The notes under the pieces are model-generated. The model had not been told where the DNA came from. It saw only the letters and a program-made list of their open reading frames with translations, and ran no database searches. From positions 310,001 to 374,000 of the forward strand of contig DFLT01000003.1 of the NCBI GenBank assembly GCA_002375465.1: DNA of 64,000 bases, in the 5' to 3' direction. A program made the translations under genes and the position numbers. The DNA is from Alphaproteobacteria bacterium UBA3612 (GTDB lineage: Bacteria > Pseudomonadota > Alphaproteobacteria > Sphingomonadales > Sphingomonadaceae). Shown in pieces: positions 53,591 to 62,824 of this stretch; the first letter of the stretch is position 1; the number at the start of each line of letters is the position of its first letter.

Positions 53591-54346
53591 CTATCTACGC
53601 ACCAAGAGACCCGCGCCCCATCCAAGAAGAAGCGCCAGCGCCACCGCCAATATACCGTAACTGAGGCTTTCCTCTTGAGCGGCCGAATAAACCGCCCGCT
53701 CGAAACCGGATTTGTCGACATCGATGGTGCGCGTCGTGGAGGACAGGACGTCACCATCCTCTATCAAATGTATTTCAACCGTATAGGTGCCGACCGGCAC
53801 TTGGCTCGGCAGGTCGATGCGGGCGCGGTAGAGTACATTTTCAACCAGATCGACGCCCGTGGGGTCCGAGCCGTAAAGCGCCTCGTCCTGCCATGTGGCG
53901 AGGAAGCCATCCTCGAACCCCGCCACCATCGCCGCGTCCGCGCCGCCAGTGGGTGATAGCTGTAAATATTGCGGACTGAGTTCGAAGATGGCGGCGGTCC
54001 GCTCGTCCACCATATCGGCGATGGGGCGGGTGGACGCGGCGCGAAAGAATGTTGGCGCAGTCTCGAAGCGAACGGAATCCGTATTCAGCCACAGGCCGAG
54101 AACCCGCTCCTTGCGCCTGACGGTGATTGCCTCTGGCGGGCCGCGCACCACGATGGCGATATCGGGGCGCTCGTCGGGCGTGCGCCCGTCCGGATATTGT
54201 ATCGCGCCGAATACAAGCAGCTCAGCACCCGCGAAGGAATAGATGATGTCGATCCGGCTTTGCGACAGATCCGCGATCAAACGGGGCGGGGTTTGCGCCG
54301 CGGCGGGCACAGCCAGCCACGTCAACAGCGCCAGCAGCCACCTCAT
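53591..54346 (-). CDS. TIGR02186 family exported/membrane protein
   Basis: 251 residues with a signal peptide (about 1-18), a soluble middle, and one C-terminal helix (YGILAVALALLLGWGAGLLV), the layout of TIGR02186 proteins. These are nearly always next to a TauE/SafE exporter, as here: the ATG overlaps the upstream TauE-type stop. Probably a periplasmic partner in sulfite/organosulfonate handling; role not established. Confidence 0.85.
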   Translation of the reverse strand: MRWLLALLTWLAVPAAAQTPPRLIADLSQSRIDIIYSFAGAELLVFGAIQYPDGRTPDERPDIAIVVRGPPEAITVRRKERVLGLWLNTDSVRFETAPTFFRAASTRPIADMVDERTAAIFELSPQYLQLSPTGGADAAMVAGFEDGFLATWQDEALYGSDPTGVDLVENVLYRARIDLPSQVPVGTYTVEIHLIEDGDVLSSTTRTIDVDKSGFERAVYSAAQEESLSYGILAVALALLLGWGAGLLVRR

Positions 54347-55260
54347 GCGCCGTCAACCTGAATGGAGAAGAGGTTCGCCGGTTCGACAGTCAGCCCGAAC
54401 AGCAATCGCCCCGCCACGATCAGCACCAGAATGGCAAGCGCCAGGCGCAATTTTTCCGGGGGCAGGCCGATCGCGATTTTGGCGCCCAGCTGCGCGCCCA
54501 TGACACCGCCGATCAGCAGCAGCGCAGCCAGAACGATGTCCACCGTCTTTGACTGGACGGCATGCAACAGCGTGATCGCCGCGGTCGTAAAGACGATCTG
54601 AAACAGGCTGGTCCCCACGACGACGCCAACCGACATGCCGAGGACGTAAATGAGGATCGGCACCATGATCAGGCCGCCGCCAATGCCCATGACGAACGTC
54701 AATATGCCGACCACCATGCCGACAAGCAGCGGCGCGAGGGGAGAGATGAACAGTCCCGACGCGCGAAAACGCATTTTTCCTGGCAGGGCGGAAATAAGCC
54801 GATTTTGACGCCGGGACTGTTTCGGCCGCCCCCCCTTTGCCTGTCGCCGCAACGTGCGGACAGTCTCAATGAGCATCGATGCGCCAACAAGACCAAGAAA
54901 AACGACGTATATCAGCGAGATCGTCAGGTCGATCTGGCCGACCTGCTGCAGCGCGCGAAACAGCACAGAGCCGAGCAGCGCGCCGATCACACCCCCCGCA
55001 ACCAGTACGGCGCCCATCTTCACATCGACGCCGCCACGCCGCCAATGCGCCATGGCGCCAGAAACGCTGGAGCCCGTCACCTGGGTCGCGGAAGAAGCGA
55101 CTGCAACGGCGGGCGGAATGCCATAGAACATCAGCAGCGGCGTCATCAGAAAACCGCCGCCTACGCCAAACAGGCCCGACGTAATGCCCACCAGCAGGCC
55201 AAGGCCTATGATCACGGCGGCGTTTACGCTTAGTTCCGCAATCGGCAGGTAAATATCCAT
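54343..55260 (-). CDS. TauE/SafE family sulfite/sulfoacetate exporter-like permease
   Basis: 305 residues with eight or so helices and the two TauE repeats (GITSGLFGVGGGFLMTPLL and LTFVMGIGGGLIMVPIL). Predicted anion exporter for sulfite or related compounds. ATG at 55260. Followed with a four-base overlap by the TIGR02186 gene. Confidence 0.9.
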   Translation of the reverse strand: MDIYLPIAELSVNAAVIIGLGLLVGITSGLFGVGGGFLMTPLLMFYGIPPAVAVASSATQVTGSSVSGAMAHWRRGGVDVKMGAVLVAGGVIGALLGSVLFRALQQVGQIDLTISLIYVVFLGLVGASMLIETVRTLRRQAKGGRPKQSRRQNRLISALPGKMRFRASGLFISPLAPLLVGMVVGILTFVMGIGGGLIMVPILIYVLGMSVGVVVGTSLFQIVFTTAAITLLHAVQSKTVDIVLAALLLIGGVMGAQLGAKIAIGLPPEKLRLALAILVLIVAGRLLFGLTVEPANLFSIQVDGA

Positions 55261-55322
55261 GGCAGATTGCCTTAACGGGCTATGCGCGGAGTCGCCACTG
55301 GATTGCTGCGCCGCAACAGTGG

Positions 55323-56531
55323 TCAGTATCCAAGTGCGACCGTCAATGCGGCTCCATCATTGTTCGCAGCGTTCCCGGCAATTCCGCGCCGGTAGCTGGC
55401 CCGCAGGTCCAAGGTTGCCGCTCCGATAGGGACGTGGGCACGCAGAGCGGGTCCAATCTCAAGAACGGATATTGTATTCCCTGCCCTTTGAATGCCGCCC
55501 CAGGCGCCCGCCCCGATGCTGAGACCGTCGCGCAGGCGATAGCCAGTAAACCCTTGCCCGCCCGCAAACACATCTCGATCCCGCCAGCCGACAATTCCGA
55601 CATCGGCATATACTGACGCGTCGAGCGCATTCTCCTGATCCGTCGCCATGCCCCCGGACAGGCGGATCTGCGTTGCATTGATGCCGCCATCCCCGAGGGC
55701 GATACGCTGTTCGACGACCAGCTTAGGCGCTGCGCGGCCGAACAATTGCCATCCCGCCCCTACGAGCGCCTCGGCAATGCCCGGCTGTCCGCCCTGTGCA
55801 GGCGCGCCGGTCATGCGCGCCTCGATTGAAACTGGCCGCCTTGCGAGCGGATCGAGTGTCCATGACGCGGCAAGACCATATTGGCTTCCCCCGAAGACCG
55901 GCTGGGTCGGAAGGATCGTCGCCGTAGCCTCGTCACGCGCCAGCCAATATGCGGAAATGGACAGCCGCTTGTTGAGACCGCGAAGTTGCGCGCGCCACAG
56001 TTCAGCCTGGGGATGGTCCGGGCCCTCTGTCAGCGCCCGCTGGAAATAATCGGCCGCTTCCCGCCGGTCCCCCGCTTGCAACCGCGTAAAAGCGGTTTCT
56101 GCCAGATTGAACGGGTCTGGGCGGGTAGACGGTATATCCGTGCGGATCGGGGCGCTGGCAGAATGGAGGGTCGCGGCGCTCGGCCCAGTGGCCTGAGAAT
56201 CAGTCGCGATGGAAGAAAGGGGCAAAGAAGCAAGCGCATCCGGGTCATGGGCAATTTGCCTGTGGCCTCCTTGGCGGGAGGGCGATGGGAACGTGCCTGG
56301 CGAACCGGCTGGCACCGGTGCACCCGCCGCTGCAACAAGGGTCTCGTCAGCCGGGGTGGGGTATGGCGGAGAGGCCGCAGGAGCGCGGGGCCGTTCAGGA
56401 GCGGGCGCAGAGGGCGGCGGCCCCATCTCTGCTATAAGGAGTCGCACATTATCCTGCAGCACGGCGAGGCGCCAGATCATCCAGCCGAACAGCAGCGCTC
56501 CCAACAGGGCAAGCCAGAAAAGCGGCCTCAT
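55323..56531 (-). CDS. NfrA-like outer-membrane/periplasmic protein (reduced form)
   Basis: 402 residues: an N-terminal membrane helix (LALLGALLFGWMIWRLAVL), a Pro/Ala/Ser-rich linker to about 120, one TPR-like unit (AETAFTRLQAGDRREAADYFQRAL), and a C-terminal half that alternates strands like the beta-barrel end of NfrA (ending AALTVALGY). E. coli NfrA is about 990 residues, so most of the TPR region is missing. It overlaps the NfrB-like gene by one base (TGATG). It may form the outer-membrane pore for a secreted glycan. Confidence 0.6.
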   Translation of the reverse strand: MRPLFWLALLGALLFGWMIWRLAVLQDNVRLLIAEMGPPPSAPAPERPRAPAASPPYPTPADETLVAAAGAPVPAGSPGTFPSPSRQGGHRQIAHDPDALASLPLSSIATDSQATGPSAATLHSASAPIRTDIPSTRPDPFNLAETAFTRLQAGDRREAADYFQRALTEGPDHPQAELWRAQLRGLNKRLSISAYWLARDEATATILPTQPVFGGSQYGLAASWTLDPLARRPVSIEARMTGAPAQGGQPGIAEALVGAGWQLFGRAAPKLVVEQRIALGDGGINATQIRLSGGMATDQENALDASVYADVGIVGWRDRDVFAGGQGFTGYRLRDGLSIGAGAWGGIQRAGNTISVLEIGPALRAHVPIGAATLDLRASYRRGIAGNAANNDGAALTVALGY

Positions 56532-57946
56532 CAGTCGTCTGCCGCGGCAGGAAATTTGTGCACGGTCTTGTCCCAGCGCAAGCGCTCACCCCGCACGATG
56601 AGTGTCAGATAGACGCCAAGGGCGCGTCTGGCAGCTAGGATACTGAAGATATTGGCGATAACCGCCCTGGGGATCGAAAGCGCCCCTTCGACAAGGCCAT
56701 AGACCCGGGCGGTAAACCACGCCCGCATCGCGAGCCGCCAAAGAACCGAAGCCGTGCAGAAAAGCATCAGATACCACAGGAGGGAGCCGCCCCTCACCAG
56801 CGTCGGCAGACGTGCCGCATCGGCATCGACCCATCTGGCGACCACCGAAATAGCGGCCATGATCGAGGCGGCATAGGCCAGAAGAATGATGACCGCGTTC
56901 ACCGGCGGCTTCCGGTCCCTGAGCATCATATATCGGTCGGCAAGGCCCCCTGCCCAGCCAAGCCGTTGCCAGCCCTGAAACACGATGCCGGTCAGCCAGC
57001 GTGTCTTTTGCCGAACCGCGGCGTCGAAGCTCGCAGGGAAATGTTCGCGTGTCGCCACGGCGCCCCTGCCATTGCGCTCGGGCAGGCGCACAAAGGCACC
57101 CCTGCCACCACGCGATATCCTCAGCCCGATCTCATAATCCTCCGTCAGCGATTCCGCATCGAACGGCATTTGCTGACGCAATTCTGCCAAAGCGCCGAGT
57201 TCCTGCCTGCCAAAGGCACATGCCACCCCGGCAGAGGGGATCGCGGCGCCCAACATTTCGCGGACGATCAAGGTCTTGCCATGATGTTCTGAGAATTCGT
57301 CGAGATAATGGCCACTGACCCAGCGAGAATCAGCATCCGGCAACGGGATGACCGGCAGTTGCACCATGGCGATCCGTGGCATCAGATGATCGAATATTCT
57401 GAGTTCGCTGGGATGGACGACGTCCTCGGCGTCATGAAGAACGACGCCCTTGTAGCGAAAGCCGCCCTTTTCCTCATGTCGCAGCATTTCTTGCCAGATA
57501 TGGTTCAGGCAATCGGCCTTTGTCGTCGGCCCCGGCCGTGGATTTACGGTGACGTGTACGCGCTCGTCATTGATGGGACGGATGGCGGCGATGGTGGCCG
57601 GATCATTTGCGTAGACGCCGACGAAAACGTCGTAGCACGCGTGATCGAGGGTGCGCGTCAGGCGCGTCAGCATGGGGCCGATCACGTCGCCTTCGTCCCA
57701 GGCCGGCACGAAGATCGCGAAGCGCCCAGCAGGTTCACGGCGCGGGACGTCATCCTCCGTCCATCGGCTATAGCGGCGATAGGCGCCGAATCGACGCCGC
57801 AGACTGCCCACGATATAGGTCAGATCGACGAACAACTCATCGAGGCCGAAGACGGCCACACCCACGGCGGCCATCATCAAAAGGTCGCGGGTCAACACCC
57901 AGTAATACGGCCAAAAGCCGAACTGCTCTGTCGTCGCCACCCCCAT
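56531..57946 (-). CDS. NfrB-like family-2 processive glycosyltransferase without MshEN domain
   Basis: 471 residues: one N-terminal helix, a GT-A catalytic domain with HDAEDVVHPSEL (DxD-type metal site), SLTEDYEIGLR (catalytic TED), QKTRW (QxxRW) and then several membrane helices. NfrB in E. coli has the same catalytic region plus a C-terminal MshEN domain that binds c-di-GMP; here the protein ends just after WDKTVHKFP, so that domain is missing. It is coupled to the NfrA-like gene downstream. ATG at 57946 is preferred; a TTG at 57967 is in frame. Confidence 0.8.
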   Translation of the reverse strand: MGVATTEQFGFWPYYWVLTRDLLMMAAVGVAVFGLDELFVDLTYIVGSLRRRFGAYRRYSRWTEDDVPRREPAGRFAIFVPAWDEGDVIGPMLTRLTRTLDHACYDVFVGVYANDPATIAAIRPINDERVHVTVNPRPGPTTKADCLNHIWQEMLRHEEKGGFRYKGVVLHDAEDVVHPSELRIFDHLMPRIAMVQLPVIPLPDADSRWVSGHYLDEFSEHHGKTLIVREMLGAAIPSAGVACAFGRQELGALAELRQQMPFDAESLTEDYEIGLRISRGGRGAFVRLPERNGRGAVATREHFPASFDAAVRQKTRWLTGIVFQGWQRLGWAGGLADRYMMLRDRKPPVNAVIILLAYAASIMAAISVVARWVDADAARLPTLVRGGSLLWYLMLFCTASVLWRLAMRAWFTARVYGLVEGALSIPRAVIANIFSILAARRALGVYLTLIVRGERLRWDKTVHKFPAAADD

Positions 57947-57999
57947 GGGAAAGCCGCATAACGGCAAACGCGGACTTCACAAAATGTATCGCGTGACGC

Positions 58000-58803
58000 A
58001 TGACTGCCGCCATGCAGCAATATCTGGATTTGATGCGTACCGTCCTGGAAACGGGCGTCGTGCGCGGCGACCGCACGGGAACGGGCACGCGCAGTATATT
58101 CGGCCATCAGATGCGCTTTAACCTGGCAGACGGCTTTCCGGTGCTGACCACCAAGAAGCTGCACCTGAAAAGCATCATCCATGAGCTTTTGTGGTTCGTC
58201 GCCGGCGATACGAATATCCGCTACCTGAAGGAAAATGGCGTTTCCATCTGGAACGAATGGGCCGACGAGAATGGCGAATTGGGGCCGGTCTATGGAAAGC
58301 AATGGCGCCGGTGGGAAACGGCGGACGGCCGGGTCGTCGATCAATTGCAGAATGTGCTGCACCAGATCCGGACAAACCCCGAGTCCCGCCGTCTGATCGT
58401 TACAGCCTGGAATCCGGGTGAGGTCGATTCAATGGCTCTGCCCCCCTGTCATTGCCTGTTTCAATTCTATGTCGCAAACGGGCGGCTTAGCTGTCAGCTA
58501 TATCAGCGGAGCGCAGATATTTTCCTGGGCGTTCCGTTCAACATCGCCAGCTATGCACTGCTGACGATGATGATCGCGCAGACCAGCGGACTGGCGCCGG
58601 GCGACTTCGTGCTGACGCTGGGCGACGCGCATCTCTATTCGAACCATGAGGAACAGGCGCGTGAGCAACTCACTCGCACGCCCGGGCCGCTGCCCCGAAT
58701 GCATATTGCCGACCGTGCCAGCCTGTTCGACTTTCGCTATGAGGATTTCCGGCTGGACGGATATGAGGCGGCGCCCACGATCAAGGCGCCGATCGCGGTA
58801 TGA
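58000..58803 (+). CDS. thyA: Thymidylate synthase
   Basis: A 267-residue enzyme making dTMP from dUMP and methylene-tetrahydrofolate. Catalytic Cys150 in LPPCHCLFQF, DRTGTGT and GDTNIRYL motifs at the expected places. The start may be the ATG at 58012, as E. coli ThyA begins there; neither has a strong ribosome-binding site. Its stop overlaps folA by four bases (ATGA). Confidence 0.96.
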   Translation: MTAAMQQYLDLMRTVLETGVVRGDRTGTGTRSIFGHQMRFNLADGFPVLTTKKLHLKSIIHELLWFVAGDTNIRYLKENGVSIWNEWADENGELGPVYGKQWRRWETADGRVVDQLQNVLHQIRTNPESRRLIVTAWNPGEVDSMALPPCHCLFQFYVANGRLSCQLYQRSADIFLGVPFNIASYALLTMMIAQTSGLAPGDFVLTLGDAHLYSNHEEQAREQLTRTPGPLPRMHIADRASLFDFRYEDFRLDGYEAAPTIKAPIAV

Positions 58804-59306
58804 CGCGGCCCGACATCGTTCTGCTGGCCGCGCTGGCGGAAAATCGCGTGATCGGCAAGGACGGCGGTATGCCCTGGCACCTGCCGGAAGATCTGAAGCG
58901 GTTCAAACGGATGACGATCGGAAAGCCCTGCATCATGGGGCGCAAGACGTTTGAATCGATGGGCGGCGCCCTGCCCGGCCGGCATAATATCGTCCTGACG
59001 CGGCAATCCGATTGGCAGGCGGAGCGGGCGCACGTCGTACCCAATCTGGCAGAAGCGATCGCGGAAGCCGGCCTGAATCCGAAGGCGCGCGCGGAAACCA
59101 TCTTCGTCATCGGCGGCGCGGAAATCTATGCGCAGGCGCTGCCGTCCGCCACGCGGCTGGAACTGACCGAAGTGCATGCCACGCCGGAGGGTGACACATT
59201 CTTTCCTGATTTCGACAGGCTAAAATGGCAGGAAATCGCACGGGAACGCCATGCCGGGCCGGAAGGACAGCCGGATTTCAGCTTCGTCACGCTGGAAAAA
59301 GCCTGA
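58800..59306 (+). CDS. folA: Dihydrofolate reductase
   Basis: 168 residues; reduces dihydrofolate made by ThyA, which is translationally coupled upstream. MPWHLPEDLKRFK, GRKTFES and FVIGGAEIYAQAL are standard motifs. It overlaps the M19 dipeptidase start by one base (TGATG). Confidence 0.96.
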   Translation: MTRPDIVLLAALAENRVIGKDGGMPWHLPEDLKRFKRMTIGKPCIMGRKTFESMGGALPGRHNIVLTRQSDWQAERAHVVPNLAEAIAEAGLNPKARAETIFVIGGAEIYAQALPSATRLELTEVHATPEGDTFFPDFDRLKWQEIARERHAGPEGQPDFSFVTLEKA

Positions 59307-60562
59307 TGGCGGCAAAGCCGAAAGCGAAGCGCAAACCCGCCCCGCAGGGAAAGGCGAAGTCGAAAGGGAAACCACCGGCAACCGCCGCCGCGCGGAGAAT
59401 TCGCCGCTTCTTCACGACGGTTACGGTCTTTTCCATCATCATCGTGCTGTTTTTCTGGCTGGTCCCCACCATGGCGGAGCGCGCGATGAACCGGATCGAG
59501 GGGTCCGGGCTTTGGCGGGTTTCGGAGGAGGCGCAGGCGCTGCACAATGAGGTGATTGTCGCTGACCTGCATGCGGACACGCTGCTGTGGCGCCGCAATC
59601 CTAGTGAGCGTTCCGCACGCGGGCATGTAGATTTGCAGCGGCTGCGCGACGGAAATGTCGCGCTGCAGGTCTTCGGATCCGTCACAAAGACGCCGCGGGG
59701 ACAGAATTACGAGTCTAACAGCGCCGATACGGACAACATCACGCCTCTTTCCGTCGCTCAGTTGCAGCCGATCCGAACATGGGATTCCCTGCTGCAACGC
59801 TCCCTCTATCATGCCGAGAAACTGGCAGATGCAGCGCAGGAAGAGCCCGGCGGCTTTCTGCTGATACGCACGAACGCCGATCTGGACCTGCTGCTCGCCC
59901 AGCGTGCGCGCGGACAGCAGGTCGTGGGGGCGCTGCTGGGGGTCGAAGGGCTGCACAATCTGGAGGGGCGCATCGACAATCTCGACCGCCTGTTCGATGC
60001 CGGCTATCGCATGGCGAGCCTGACGCACTTCTTCGACAATGATCTGGCAGGGTCAATGCACGGCGTGGACAAGGGTGGCCTGACCCCCATGGGACGACAG
60101 GCGGTACGCCGCATGGAACAAAGCGGCATGCTGGTCGACGTGGCGCACCTGTCGCATATGGCACTGGCCGACCTGATTGAAATGGCTGAGCGGCCGCTGA
60201 TTTCCTCGCACGGGGGCGTGCGCGCGACTTGCGCGGAAAACCGCAATTTGTCCGACCCCGAAATCCGGGGCATCGCCGCTACGGGTGGCCTGATCGGCAT
60301 TGGTTTTTGGGACGGCGCCGTCTGTGCCCCGACACCGGCCGCAACGGCGCGTGCGATGCGACATGTTCGCGACCTTGTCGGCATCGAACATGTCGCCCTT
60401 GGCAGCGATTTCGACGGCGCCGTCACCACCGGTTTCGATGCAAGCGGCATGGCGGCGATGACGCAGGCCCTGCTGGACCAGGGTTTCAGCGAGGACGAGG
60501 TCCGCGCCGCCATGGGCGGCAATGTCATAAGGCTGTTCAGCCGCACACTGCCCCGGGACTAG
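59306..60562 (+). CDS. Membrane-anchored M19 family dipeptidase
   Basis: 418 residues: a Lys/Ala/Pro-rich cytoplasmic N-terminus (1-34), one membrane helix (about 36-54), then a renal-dipeptidase domain outside: DLHADTLL (His89, Asp91), GVEGLHN (bridging Glu), ISSHGGVRA and ALGSDFDG. These zinc enzymes cleave L,L- and L,D-dipeptides, including beta-lactams. Coupled to folA, though its role has no evident link with folate. Confidence 0.9.
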   Translation: MAAKPKAKRKPAPQGKAKSKGKPPATAAARRIRRFFTTVTVFSIIIVLFFWLVPTMAERAMNRIEGSGLWRVSEEAQALHNEVIVADLHADTLLWRRNPSERSARGHVDLQRLRDGNVALQVFGSVTKTPRGQNYESNSADTDNITPLSVAQLQPIRTWDSLLQRSLYHAEKLADAAQEEPGGFLLIRTNADLDLLLAQRARGQQVVGALLGVEGLHNLEGRIDNLDRLFDAGYRMASLTHFFDNDLAGSMHGVDKGGLTPMGRQAVRRMEQSGMLVDVAHLSHMALADLIEMAERPLISSHGGVRATCAENRNLSDPEIRGIAATGGLIGIGFWDGAVCAPTPAATARAMRHVRDLVGIEHVALGSDFDGAVTTGFDASGMAAMTQALLDQGFSEDEVRAAMGGNVIRLFSRTLPRD

Positions 60563-60568
60563 CGGCGC

Positions 60569-60850
60569 TTACAAGGCGTCGATCTGCTTTGCCAAGTCCA
60601 GGTCGCGCGTCGAAAGACCGTCGGCATCGTGCGTGGTAAGTGTGATCTCTACCTTATTGTAAACATTGAACCACTCCGGGTGGTGATCCGCCTTTTCAGC
60701 CAGCAGGGCGACCTTCGTCATGAAGCCGAAGGCGGCGACGAAATCGTCGAACTGAAAGCTTTTCTGAATCGCATCTCGGTCTGCGGCAATTTTCCAGCCG
60801 GACAGTTTCGGCAAGTGCTGGGCGCGTTCTTCCTCGGTCAGCTTTTTCAT
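60569..60850 (-). CDS. phhB: 4a-hydroxytetrahydrobiopterin dehydratase
   Basis: 93 residues with the pterin-4a-carbinolamine dehydratase motif EKADHHPEWFNVYNKV and a later THDA. It recycles the pterin cofactor of aromatic amino-acid hydroxylases. AGGAGGAAAG precedes the ATG. No phhA hydroxylase in the window. Convergent with the M19 dipeptidase; the two stops are about six bases apart. Confidence 0.93.
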   Translation of the reverse strand: MKKLTEEERAQHLPKLSGWKIAADRDAIQKSFQFDDFVAAFGFMTKVALLAEKADHHPEWFNVYNKVEITLTTHDADGLSTRDLDLAKQIDAL

Positions 60851-60894
60851 CTTCGTCTTTCCTCCTGTGCTTTGCGTTTCTAGGGGGGGATCGC

Positions 60895-61293
60895 ATGACG
60901 ACCCCGCATGGTTTCGCACCGACCCTTGACGATATCGAAGCGATAGCGCGACAGGCGCTGGCCGATCTGCCCCCGGTTTTCCAGACTTATCTGCCCGACG
61001 TGGTCCTGAAAGTGGAGGATTTCCCATCCGAGGAGGTGCAGAGGGACATGGAACTGGAGTCCCCCTTCGACATTCTGGGCCTTTATCATGGACATGATGT
61101 CAGCCGCTCCGTCGAGGTGTCAGGCGCCCTGCCCGACACCGTCTATCTCTACCGTCGGCCGCTGCTCGATTATTGGGCGGAACATGAAGAGACGCTGGCG
61201 CATCTCGTCGCCCATGTGCTGATCCACGAAATCGGCCATCATTTCGGTATGTCAGACGATGATATGCACGGCCTGGAGGACCAGACGGACTAG
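60895..61293 (+). CDS. Small zinc-metallopeptidase-like protein (DUF1025/MMPzinc family)
   Basis: 132 residues ending in HEIGHHFGMSDDDMHGLE, the family signature with HExxH at 111-115. A minimal zincin fold; the peptidase activity of this family is not shown as far as I know. Its stop codon overlaps that of the Sir2 gene on the opposite strand (CTAG). Confidence 0.88.
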   Translation: MTTPHGFAPTLDDIEAIARQALADLPPVFQTYLPDVVLKVEDFPSEEVQRDMELESPFDILGLYHGHDVSRSVEVSGALPDTVYLYRRPLLDYWAEHEETLAHLVAHVLIHEIGHHFGMSDDDMHGLEDQTD

Positions 61294-61994
61294 CCGAGGA
61301 GCGAATCCACCCATTGCGGCACCAAGGTTCCCGCAGGTCCGTGGCGCGCTTCATCGAAAAACGACGTCCCCTCACTGGGGTCAAGATTGAGTTCCAGGGT
61401 GCGCGCGCCATGCGCGGCCGCCACCCGAACGAAGCCGGCGGCAGGATAGACCGCCCCCGACGTCCCGATGGAAACGAACAGGTCGGCCCCGGACAGGGCC
61501 TCCTCAATACGCTCCATATGATAGGGCATCTCCCCGAACCAGACGATGTCGGGGCGCAATGCCTCCGACGCCCCACAGGCGGCACAGGTAGCCCCCTCGA
61601 TCAGCGTCGCAGGCGAATCCTGGCGCTCGTCGCATGACAGACAGAATGCCCGGCGCAATTCCCCGTGCATGTGGAGCAGTCGCCGCGACCCTGCACGCTC
61701 GTGCAGATCGTCGACATTCTGCGTTACCAGCAGCAAATCCCCGGACCATTCGCGATCAAGGCGCGCCAAGGCCAGATGCGCGGCATTGGGTTCTACCCCC
61801 GCCAGCGCCGCGCGGCGCTGATCGTAGAAATTCTGTACCAGCCGGGGGTCGCGTGCAAATGCCTCTGGCGTGGCGACATCCTCGACGCGGTGCCCCTCCC
61901 ACAGGCCATCGGGACCGCGAAATGTGGCAACACCCGATTCCGCCGATATACCGGCGCCGGTCAGGATGACGATGTTTCCTGGCTTGTCATGCAT
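61290..61994 (-). CDS. cobB: Sir2-type NAD-dependent protein deacylase
   Basis: 234 residues: GAGISAESG (13-21) binds NAD, TQNVDDLHERAG and MHGEL (catalytic His) follow, and CLSC/CAAC hold zinc. It removes acetyl, succinyl or similar groups from lysines. ATG at 61994 with GGAGAG eight bases upstream; a longer frame exists. Divergent from dapB by 47 bases. Confidence 0.93.
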   Translation of the reverse strand: MHDKPGNIVILTGAGISAESGVATFRGPDGLWEGHRVEDVATPEAFARDPRLVQNFYDQRRAALAGVEPNAAHLALARLDREWSGDLLLVTQNVDDLHERAGSRRLLHMHGELRRAFCLSCDERQDSPATLIEGATCAACGASEALRPDIVWFGEMPYHMERIEEALSGADLFVSIGTSGAVYPAAGFVRVAAAHGARTLELNLDPSEGTSFFDEARHGPAGTLVPQWVDSLLG

Positions 61995-62041
61995 GATAGG
62001 GCTCTCCATCTCTTTAAGGACGAATAGGAGCGCTGAAGAAC

Positions 62042-62824
62042 ATGACAAGCCGCATTGGCGTATTGGGTGCGGGCGGCCGCATGGGCCGCGCGATCATCGA
62101 GACCGTCGAAATGACCGACGGGGTGACACTCGGCGGGGCAGCCGAGCGCCCGGGGCATCCATGTCTCGGCGAGCCATTGACCGGTACCCTGACAATCTGC
62201 GCGAACCCCTCTGCCATTGCGAACGATTGCGAAGTGCTGGTCGATTTCACGACACCGGACGCGCTGGCGGGCAATCTGGATGCGGCGCTAGCGGCCAAAT
62301 GCGCCATCGTCATTGGAACAACGGGCCTGACCGAGTCTCACCTGAAGCAGGTTGACGAAGCATCGCGCGATATAGCTGTATTGCAGACGGCGAACACCAG
62401 TGTCGGCGTCAACATGCTCGCATCACTCGTCCGGCAGACTGCCGCGGCACTGGGGCCGGACTGGGACATCGAAATCGTGGAAATGCACCATCGCCACAAG
62501 GTGGACGCGCCATCCGGCACGGCCCTGCTGCTGGGCGAAGCGGCGGCTGCAGGTCGCGGTGAAACGCTGGGCCGTCTGGCCGAACGCGGGCGCGACGGCC
62601 CGGACAGCCAGAGAGTGCCAGGTGCGATCGGCATGGCATCGCTGCGCGGCGGCTCCGTCGCGGGCGACCACGATGTCATCTTCGCTGGCGATGGAGAGCG
62701 GCTGGAACTCGGTCATCGCGCTGAATCACGTGAAACTTTTGCGCGCGGGGCTGTGCGCGCGGCGCGCTGGCTGGCTGGAAAGCCGGCCGGTCTTTACACC
62801 ATGAAGGACGTACTTGGCCTGTGA
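62042..62824 (+). CDS. dapB: 4-hydroxy-tetrahydrodipicolinate reductase
   Basis: 260 residues: GAGGRMGR NAD(P) motif at 9-16 and EMHHRHKVDAPSGTA as the active site. It makes tetrahydrodipicolinate for lysine and peptidoglycan DAP. Its stop overlaps the next gene by four bases (GTGA). Confidence 0.96.
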   Translation: MTSRIGVLGAGGRMGRAIIETVEMTDGVTLGGAAERPGHPCLGEPLTGTLTICANPSAIANDCEVLVDFTTPDALAGNLDAALAAKCAIVIGTTGLTESHLKQVDEASRDIAVLQTANTSVGVNMLASLVRQTAAALGPDWDIEIVEMHHRHKVDAPSGTALLLGEAAAAGRGETLGRLAERGRDGPDSQRVPGAIGMASLRGGSVAGDHDVIFAGDGERLELGHRAESRETFARGAVRAARWLAGKPAGLYTMKDVLGL

